This document shows positions 1-4,801 of a stretch of DNA of 7,595 nucleotides, piece by piece. How positions within the stretch are numbered: position 1 is the stretch's first letter; each line of letters opens with the position of its first letter. The position numbers were made by a program, and so were the translations under genes. A model generated the notes under the pieces. The model saw only the letters and a program-made list of their open reading frames with translations, was not told the origin of the DNA and made no database searches. This stretch comes from Nanobdellota archaeon (GTDB lineage: Archaea; Nanobdellota; Nanobdellia; SCGC-AAA011-G17; ARS1403). The stretch lies in contig JAHJRB010000072.1 in the NCBI GenBank assembly GCA_018831025.1, positions 1 to 7,595 of the forward strand, given 5' to 3'.

Positions 1-680
1 ATAGTTGAAGAGATTAATGCTTTAGTTGTTTGTTTTGAAATTGATTTGGGGAATGTTACTTTTTGTTTTGGAATCTTTACTTTGTCTTTTAATGAAATTA
101 ATATTCCAGCAGTACCAAATAATGAAGAGAGTAAAGGAAATAATGGGTTGGGGATGTTTAGGTTTAATGCTGATAAACCAAAAACTCCGGCTATTAAAAA
201 AATAATTAAGGCCCAGACTTTTTTTTGGTCTCTGTAAATTAAAAAAATTACAGCTAATAGTAAAATATATCCGATGTAGTCTTGAATTATTAAATAAATT
301 TTTGGAAGTATGAAAATTATTAAGGGGGAGATTAAAACTCCTACGATTAAAGCTAAGATACTGCCTATGACTGTTAATGCTAAAGCTTCATAAGCACGTC
401 CTTCTAATAACATTCTGTGACCTGGCAATACACTTAAGATATTTTCTGCAGATTCTGGAGCACCCAAGTAAATAGCAGGAATAGCGTTAAAAAAAGTGTG
501 AGTTACGGACATGGCAACAATAAATATTACTAGAATTAATGGAGAAGTGTATAGAAATAAAAATGGGGATGCGGTGAATAAGAGGATACTTATGAGGTTT
601 ATATGGATGCCAGGTGTCAATCCACTAATTATTCCAGCAAGAATACCAAGGATTGTTACTACTATAATTTCTATAATCAT
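1..680 (-). CDS. TctA-family (DUF112) membrane permease, C-terminus cut off by window edge
   Basis: Translating the minus strand from ATG at 680 gives 226 open codons running off the left edge, so only the N-terminal part is present. The protein is strongly hydrophobic, with membrane segments at about residues 3-22, 27-57, 100-127, 130-149 and 155-172. It carries the family signature SGLTPGIHIN (residues 19-28), and a loop GAPESAENILSVLPGHRMLL (73-92) that matches the conserved LPGHR region of the family. Bacterial TctA is the large permease of tripartite tricarboxylate transporters; archaeal members usually occur without TctB/TctC, and their substrate is unknown. No partner subunit is visible here. 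The start is fixed by a TAG stop two codons upstream. It lies 6 bases after the small RHH-like gene, so the two are probably co-transcribed; a weak TATA-like element (699-707) could also serve it alone. The family call is from recognised motifs; transport role and substrate are inferred. Confidence 0.82.
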   Translation of the reverse strand, partial: MIIEIIVVTILGILAGIISGLTPGIHINLISILLFTASPFLFLYTSPLILVIFIVAMSVTHTFFNAIPAIYLGAPESAENILSVLPGHRMLLEGRAYEALALTVIGSILALIVGVLISPLIIFILPKIYLIIQDYIGYILLLAVIFLIYRDQKKVWALIIFLIAGVFGLSALNLNIPNPLFPLLSSLFGTAGILISLKDKVKIPKQKVTFPKSISKQTTKALISST

Positions 681-686
681 TTTCTA

Positions 687-827
687 TTAATTTTTGTTTT
701 TTATAAATTCCTCTAAGCATTTTCTCACCTTTTTACTTCCTATTTTTTTTAATTTCTCTAGGGTTTTTCTCTTTACTCTAATATGATACAGCACAGGAAG
801 ATTCATATGTTTTGTTGCACCAGTCAT
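687..827 (-). CDS. 46-residue ribbon-helix-helix-like small protein
   Basis: A short complete frame on the minus strand from ATG at 827 to TAA at 687-689. The middle, YHIRVKRKTLEKLKKIG (residues 14-30), looks like the beta strand and first helix of a ribbon-helix-helix (CopG/Arc-like) fold. SKKVRKCLEEFIKNK (31-45) fits the second helix. RHH proteins bind operator DNA as dimers through the strand. The protein is very basic, compatible with DNA binding. Support that it is real: a TATA-like box 24-33 bases upstream, GGAG 7-10 bases before the ATG, and tight spacing (6 bases) to the permease gene. It could autoregulate the unit or act as an antitoxin-type regulator, but no toxin-like neighbour is present. 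A shorter start at Met8 is possible. The fold is assigned by eye only. Confidence 0.6.
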   Translation of the reverse strand: MTGATKHMNLPVLYHIRVKRKTLEKLKKIGSKKVRKCLEEFIKNKN

Positions 828-850
828 ATTTTACTCCAACAACCTTTATT

Positions 851-860
851 TTTTAAATTT
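851..860 (-). promoter_or_regulatory. TATA-like box of the RHH/permease unit
   Basis: On the minus strand this reads AAATTTAAAA and lies 24 to 33 bases before the ATG at 827. This is the same spacing as the other TATA boxes in the window, and would put the transcript start at or very near the start codon. Confidence 0.45.
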
Positions 861-865
861 ATCTA

Positions 866-889
866 ATATGGAGATAGCTTATCGAATAT
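866..889. promoter_or_regulatory. imperfect dyad between divergent promoters, candidate operator
   Basis: The stretch contains ATAT-3-GATA-3-TATC-2-ATAT, two nested short inverted repeats. It lies between the TATA box of the minus-strand unit (851-860) and that of the plus-strand endonuclease gene (908-918). RHH regulators bind short dyads, and one is encoded next door, so this could be its operator. The arms are only 4 bases each in AT-rich DNA and may be chance. Confidence 0.2.
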
Positions 890-907
890 ATCTTTTAGAT
901 TACAATC

Positions 908-918
908 TTATATATAAA
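908..918 (+). promoter_or_regulatory. TATA box of LAGLIDADG gene 1
   Basis: TTATATATAAA lies 23 to 33 bases before the ATG at 941, the spacing expected for an archaeal leaderless transcript. This is the main reason for preferring ATG 941 over the in-frame TTG at 923. Confidence 0.65.
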
Positions 919-940
919 CTATTTGTACTACAAATATAAT

Positions 941-2005
941 ATGAAAAATGAACCTCTAAAAAATGGAATTGTAAATTTATGGGATTTACCTAAGAAAGAA
1001 GTTTATCTTGACTTAAGAAAGGACTATAAGAGAAAATTTCTGGAGACAGCTAAAAATTCTACAGGAAAATATTGGAACGATTTGGCTAGAAGATTAAAGT
1101 TACCAATTTCTAAATATAACGATTCTGTAATAAGGAGTTTTATAAGGGGCAGATTAACGTCTTTAGATTTAATTACGCGAATTTCTTCTTTGTTAGTCCA
1201 TAAGGGTTATAAAGAATTTTCTTTGTTGAATGTTCAAAAAAATATTTCTAAACTTGGTTGTATGAGAAGCAGACACCACATTAAAAACCCTAAATTTCCT
1301 TTTAATTTTAATACAATTGAAGGTGCTATTATTATTTCTTCCTTATTTCATGACGGAGGGATTACTGTTAGGGACTTGGAACCTTTCTATGCAAATCTTT
1401 CTAAAGCTTTAAAAAATAGATTTAAAGATTCAGTTTTAAATTTATTTGGTGAGATTAGTTGCCGAGAAAGAGATAAGGATCTTACTTTCCCTAAAATCTT
1501 AGGTTTAGTTTTAATTACTCTTGGTCTTGTTCCTGGAAGAAGGTCAATTAACAATCCAAAATTTCCGGAATTTATTTTTGAATATCCTGAAAAATTAATC
1601 TTAGTTTTTTTAGCTCAGGCAATTGCGGATGATGGATGGATTTATTCTCCAGATAAGGGGTTTGGATTCATTGGGTTTAATTTTACAATAGATTTAACAA
1701 AATTTCCTTCATCTAAAAGGAAACTTATCAGGAAAAATAGGATTTTATGTTGTTTACCTAATACATTATTAGGAGATTTATCTCTTTTTAGGAAATTAGG
1801 TTGTAAAGTTTCTGGTCCCTATTTTGGTAATGAAAAAATTTACTTTAACGATGATAAGGAAGTTAGATATACTCAGGAATGGAGAATACAAATAAGGGGT
1901 CATAATAATTTTCAATATCTGTCTAAGAATTTAAAAATCCCCTTAAAATATAAACAAAAAAAGTTATTGAACGAAGCGAATAAAGTCAGACTAAGAAGAG
2001 TTTAA
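941..2005 (+). CDS. free-standing LAGLIDADG homing endonuclease with N-terminal HTH
   Basis: A 354-residue protein if started at ATG 941; an in-frame TTG at 923 would add six residues but sits too close to the TATA box. Two LAGLIDADG-type helices are visible: EGAIIISSLFHDGGI (residues 127-141) and FLAQAIADDGWIY (223-235). The acidic residue ending each helix is retained, so both metal-binding active-site positions are present. Single-chain double-motif enzymes of this family cut long asymmetric DNA targets as monomers. Residues 44-85, with WNDLARRLKLP and later RSFIRGRLTS, resemble the helix-turn-helix found before such domains in archaeal free-standing endonucleases. The Lys/Arg-rich C-terminus fits DNA contact. 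No intein or intron boundary is visible around it. It has its own promoter and overlaps the convergent OB-fold gene by 15 bases. Family confidence is good; the target site and current activity are unknown, and a domesticated regulator is the main alternative. Confidence 0.8.
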   Translation: MKNEPLKNGIVNLWDLPKKEVYLDLRKDYKRKFLETAKNSTGKYWNDLARRLKLPISKYNDSVIRSFIRGRLTSLDLITRISSLLVHKGYKEFSLLNVQKNISKLGCMRSRHHIKNPKFPFNFNTIEGAIIISSLFHDGGITVRDLEPFYANLSKALKNRFKDSVLNLFGEISCRERDKDLTFPKILGLVLITLGLVPGRRSINNPKFPEFIFEYPEKLILVFLAQAIADDGWIYSPDKGFGFIGFNFTIDLTKFPSSKRKLIRKNRILCCLPNTLLGDLSLFRKLGCKVSGPYFGNEKIYFNDDKEVRYTQEWRIQIRGHNNFQYLSKNLKIPLKYKQKKLLNEANKVRLRRV

Positions 2006-2347
2006 AAGGGTTATTTTGTCTGCAATAATTTCTAGTGTATTTTCATACAATTCTATCGCCCCTTCTATTTCAATTAAATCTCCTTTTTTTAACTCTAATT
2101 CTGAATTTTTAAAAATAACAGCATTAATTATTCCGTTTGATTCTTTTATATTAAGCAAATATAATCCGGGAGTTTCTTTTATAGAGACTAAAGTTCCCTG
2201 AATTCTAATTTTTGATTCTAAATAATCTTCATTTATTTCATTTATTTTTACTAATGGTGGAGAAATTATCTCTGATAGGACCAATAATAAGAAAGTTCCT
2301 AGGATTGAAATAATTAAAGATAATTTTGTTAATCTGTTGTTTTTCAT
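1991..2347 (-). CDS. membrane-anchored OB-fold protein
   Basis: A 118-residue protein from ATG at 2347 (a TTG at 2359 in frame is rejected because the TATA element lies just above it) to TAG at 1991-1993. Residues 8-28 form one hydrophobic helix, likely a membrane anchor or uncleaved signal. Residues 46-114 have the alternating strand pattern of an OB fold: KIRIQGTLVSI, then LYLLNIKES, NAVIFK, KKGDLIEIEGAIELYENTLEII. The GD-x-I-x-(V/I)-x-G turn is typical of the nucleic-acid-binding tRNA_anti/OB group (PF01336 and relatives). Membrane-tethered OB proteins of this size occur in archaea with unknown roles; binding of nucleic acid or of an outer-surface ligand are both possible. It lies 24 bases after the degraded endonuclease gene on the same strand and converges with the intact one. 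Domain call is by pattern; function is not assigned. Confidence 0.72.
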   Translation of the reverse strand: MKNNRLTKLSLIISILGTFLLLVLSEIISPPLVKINEINEDYLESKIRIQGTLVSIKETPGLYLLNIKESNGIINAVIFKNSELELKKGDLIEIEGAIELYENTLEIIADKITLLNSS

Positions 2348-2360
2348 TTCTAGAATCAAT

Positions 2361-2377
2361 AAATTTATATTTTAAAG
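2361..2377 (-). promoter_or_regulatory. TATA element of the OB-fold gene
   Basis: The minus strand reads TTTAAAATATAAATTT just upstream of ATG 2347. The part at 2369-2377 is 22-30 bases before the ATG, fitting leaderless transcription. It overlaps the TAA stop (2372-2374) of the upstream endonuclease pseudogene, so the OB gene need not depend on that gene's transcript. Confidence 0.45.
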
Positions 2378-3640
2378 TATTTTTATTGTAGAATATGGAT
2401 TTTGTAGCTTAAAGTCAATAGGGATTCCTTCTTCAAAATTGAATTTTTCTTTATTTGGATAATTTTTAAGATTTATATTTTCTAAGTTAAAAAAGAAATT
2501 CCAAGCTTCTGAAAACCATTCCTTTTTGGAGCACAGTTCTTTTGCCCAATAGGGTTTGAATGGTAAATATTTACTATTCTTTATTGGATATTGTTCTTCT
2601 AATTTCTTGACTTTTTCTTTTAATTTCTTTTTGTTTACTAAGTTTCTTATCTCTCTTTGAATTGTTATACTGTTTGTATTCTCTCCATAACTCTTTGAGC
2701 TAATTGTTTTAATTATCTTTATTAATTTGTGAACTTTGTCCGGTCTTATACTATATCTTGCTGAATTTATCATAAATTCTAATTGATTTACTACTTCTGA
2801 TGCCGAAAAAATACTTTGATCTAATTTATTTATAGATGTTGGAGCGAGCCTTATGGAGTATAAGCTACCTAGTCTATTGTTATATCTGATTCCTTCTCTT
2901 CTTTTTGTTATTGCTAATGTCGGAACTAATGAAAATTCTTTTAAAAGTTTTTTAATTTGAGATGATGGATCTAAAGCTAAATCTATTGTAAATGATTTGT
3001 TATAAATTTGATAACTTCCATCTCCATCAAAGATGCCTTGAAATAATGCTTCTTTATTTTTTAGAGATTCCATAAATCCTTTATCTAAAAATTTTAAATA
3101 TCCTTTTGTATTATTATTTTTTTTACTTTTAATTAGATTATCCTTCTTTAAGGCTTCAATAAAAATTGGTGAGATTCCTGATAAGTTTGTTTTAAAAGTC
3201 CATGATTTTTTATTTATATTTCTTAAGCTCGTTACGCTTTCTTTTTCTTTGTGTTTATATATTGGAAAGAATTTTTGTAATATATTAGGATACTAATACC
3301 CTTGAAAAATATTTGAACTTTCTGTTTGATATGTATATGAATTTGTGCTTCCATTATTTCTTAAATGTCCATCAGAATAAAATAAACCTAACCAGTAAAG
3401 GTTTGATATGTTGAATGTGAACTCCTCTTTTGTATATATTTTTGGTTTAACATTTTGATTTGCTCATTTTCTTAAACTTCTAGTATTAATATTAATTGAA
3501 TGAGATATTTGTTCTCTAGTCTTATCTATTTTTTTGTTGTTTTTTATCTCTTCTAATAGATTGTCCCAACTTTTTTCGTAAATGTAGATTTTTCCTTTGG
3601 GATGGGTTTTTCATATTGATGGTACAGGACTTATATTCAT
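2372..3640 (-). pseudogene. LAGLIDADG homing endonuclease gene 2, interrupted by three nonsense codons
   Basis: The minus-strand frame from ATG 3640 to TAA 2372-2374 is 423 codons with no frameshift, but has in-frame TGA at 3611-3613 (codon 10), TGA at 3464-3466 (codon 59) and TAG at 3293-3295 (codon 116). Reading through, residues about 24-70 resemble a helix-turn-helix (SWDNLLEEI, then RSLRK-stop-ANQNVKP). LAGLIDADG motif 1 is LYWLGLFYSDGHLR (81-94, Asp90) and motif 2 is ALFQGIFDGDGSY (198-210, Asp205/Asp207). The C-terminal part (about 290-405) contains RPDKVHKL, IQREIR and KPYWAKELCSKKEW, a layout I associate with archaeal free-standing endonucleases. The start is supported by a TATA box at 3665-3673. 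The only sizeable open remnant starts at Met190 (3073, 233 codons) and keeps just motif 2. Most likely a recently inactivated homing gene; readthrough or a surviving truncated product is less likely. It is not closely similar to the LAGLIDADG gene at 941-2005. Confidence 0.8.
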
Positions 3641-3664
3641 CTTATATGTAAATGGTTCTTTATC

Positions 3665-3673
3665 TTTTATAAA
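3665..3673 (-). promoter_or_regulatory. TATA box of the LAGLIDADG pseudogene
   Basis: The minus strand reads TTTATAAAA at 25 to 33 bases before ATG 3640. The promoter looks intact although the coding frame is broken. Confidence 0.55.
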
Positions 3674-3710
3674 GGTCACGGGGGTCTGTCGAATGTGTCG
3701 GATGAGATTC
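3674..3710. other. G+C-rich patch with 9-base imperfect tandem repeat in divergent promoter region
   Basis: About 57% G+C (21 of 37 bases) in DNA that is otherwise about 30%. It includes TGTCGAATG (3687-3695) followed directly by TGTCGGATG (3696-3704), identical at 8 of 9 positions. It lies between the TATA boxes of the pseudogene (minus) and of the tyrosyl-tRNA synthetase gene (plus). It may be a regulator binding site, an endonuclease target remnant or a short RNA segment; nothing in the sequence decides this. Confidence 0.4.
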
Positions 3711-3725
3711 TTAAAAAAACAATAA

Positions 3726-3736
3726 GTTTAAAATAA
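3726..3736 (+). promoter_or_regulatory. TATA box of the tyrosyl-tRNA synthetase gene
   Basis: GTTTAAAATAA sits 22 to 32 bases before ATG 3758, with no Shine-Dalgarno sequence near the ATG. This fits leaderless transcription. Confidence 0.5.
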
Positions 3737-3757
3737 ATGTGAGTTTTGATATAATTT

Positions 3758-4762
3758 ATGGATAGATTTAATTTAATTAAGAGAAATACACAAGAAATTC
3801 TTACTGAAGGTGAACTTAAAAAGCTATTAGAAGAAAAAGAATATCCAACTGCATATTGGGGGACTGCAACAACGGGGAAAATTCATATAGGTTATTTAAT
3901 ACCTTTATTAAAAATTGCTGATTTTCTTAAAGCAGGATTTAAGTTTAAAATATTATTGGCAGATTTACATGCATATTTAGATGATCAAAAAAGTCCTTGG
4001 GAATTATTAGATGCTAGGAGTGTTTATTATCAAGAAATTATCTCTGCAGTTTTTAGGGCTTTAAAAATAGATACATCCAACCTTATTTTTGTTAGAGGGA
4101 GTGATTTTCAAACTAATCGCGAATACACATTAGATGTTCTTAGGATGAGCACTTTAGTTACTTTAAGTAGAACAAAAAGAGCAGCGGCAGAAGTTGTTAG
4201 ATTCGGTGAGAAACCTAAAATGGGCGGATTTTTTTATCCTTTGATGCAGACAGAAGACATTCCTGCTTTGGATATTGATGTTGCTTTTTCTGGTGTGGAT
4301 CAAAGACAAATTTATGTTCTCTCTAGAGAGTTATTGCCTGAGATTGGTCATAAAAAACCAATATGTGTGTTTACTCCAATGCTGCCAGGATTAACCGGGG
4401 GTAAAATGAGTTCTAGTGATACTAAAAGTAAAATAGATTTATTAGATTCTGAGAAAGAGATTGAGAAAAAAGTTAATAGTGCTTATTGCAAGGAGGGGGA
4501 GATTAAAGATAATGGAGTATTAGCTTTTGTTGAACATTTTATTTTCCCATTTAAAGGAAAATTAGAGATTAAGAGACCTGAAAAGTTTGGCGGAGATAAA
4601 AATTATCATGATTTTAATGTTCTTAAGAAAGATTTTATTATGAAGAAATTGCACCCAATGGATTTGAAAAAAGCCGTTGCTAATGAACTAAATGAATTAT
4701 TAGAACCTGTAAGAAAAAAATTTAGTAAAAGAGAAGATTTATTAAAAAAAGCTTATCCTTGA
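3758..4762 (+). CDS. tyrS: tyrosyl-tRNA synthetase, archaeal/eukaryotic type
   Basis: Class I synthetase (334 residues) that charges tRNA-Tyr with tyrosine in the cytosol. The HIGH-like motif is HIGY (43-46) within TTGKIHIGY, and the KMSKS loop is KMSSS (216-220). Compared with the Methanocaldococcus jannaschii enzyme, the tyrosine pocket is kept: Tyr33, Tyr160, Gln164, Asp167 and Gln182 match Mj Tyr32, Tyr151, Gln155, Asp158 and Gln173. Several stretches are closer to the eukaryotic cytosolic enzyme than to Mj: KIADFLKAG, LADLHAYLD, PWELL, MLPGLTGGKMSSS, SKIDLLD and NGVLAFVEH. The C-terminal region with RPEKFGGD and LHPMDLKKAVA is the archaeal/eukaryotic anticodon-binding domain. Length is a little above Mj (306), and the EMAP-like tail of animal enzymes is absent. 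It ends in TGA at 4760-4762, with a TAA five codons later. It has its own TATA box, and TldD starts 39 bases downstream. Confidence 0.95.
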   Translation: MDRFNLIKRNTQEILTEGELKKLLEEKEYPTAYWGTATTGKIHIGYLIPLLKIADFLKAGFKFKILLADLHAYLDDQKSPWELLDARSVYYQEIISAVFRALKIDTSNLIFVRGSDFQTNREYTLDVLRMSTLVTLSRTKRAAAEVVRFGEKPKMGGFFYPLMQTEDIPALDIDVAFSGVDQRQIYVLSRELLPEIGHKKPICVFTPMLPGLTGGKMSSSDTKSKIDLLDSEKEIEKKVNSAYCKEGEIKDNGVLAFVEHFIFPFKGKLEIKRPEKFGGDKNYHDFNVLKKDFIMKKLHPMDLKKAVANELNELLEPVRKKFSKREDLLKKAYP

Positions 4763-4777
4763 GGAAACATTTATTAA
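4763..4777 (+). promoter_or_regulatory. BRE/TATA promoter of tldD
   Basis: GGAAACATTTATTAA combines a purine-rich BRE-like stretch (4763-4768) with a TATA element (4770-4777), 25 to 32 bases before the tldD ATG at 4802. It lies immediately after the tyrS stop codon. This suggests that tldD-tldE has its own leaderless transcript. Confidence 0.55.
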
Positions 4778-4790
4778 GCTATTACTCTAA

Positions 4791-4797
4791 TTTTTTT
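4791..4797 (+). terminator. T-tract after tyrS, possible archaeal terminator
   Basis: Seven consecutive T residues lie 29 bases after the tyrS stop and just before the tldD ATG. Archaeal RNA polymerase can terminate at U-tracts without a hairpin. Being upstream of the predicted tldD transcript start, the tract could end tyrS transcripts without affecting tldD. A single short tract in AT-rich DNA is weak evidence. Confidence 0.25.
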
Positions 4798-4801
4798 AAA
4801 A

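Noticed and set aside
46..237. 63-codon plus-strand frame
   Set aside because: It is antisense to the TctA-family gene, whose minus-strand translation has clear family motifs and membrane segments.
687..827. Toxin-antitoxin pair with the RHH-like protein as antitoxin
   Set aside because: The only co-oriented neighbour is a large membrane permease; no RelE-, PIN- or MazF-like small protein is present.
923..940. TTG start at 923 for LAGLIDADG gene 1
   Set aside because: The codon lies only a few bases after the TATA box at 908-918; ATG 941 has the spacing seen for the other genes.
2348..2359. TTG start at 2359 for the OB-fold gene
   Set aside because: It would sit inside or immediately beside the TATA element; ATG 2347 fits better.
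2372..3073. A separate intact 233-residue gene starting at ATG 3073
   Set aside because: The same frame continues upstream with endonuclease-like sequence, including the first LAGLIDADG motif and an HTH, back to a promoter and ATG at 3640. No promoter spacing supports 3073. It is the surviving 3' part of the broken gene.
3293..3613. TGA (and TAG) reassigned to an amino acid in this organism
   Set aside because: The intact genes use only TGG for Trp and contain no in-frame TGA or TAG, the OB-fold gene ends in TAG, and tyrS ends in TGA at the expected family length. The tyrS stop alone is weak evidence because a TAA follows five codons later, but the nonsense codons are confined to one mobile-type gene.
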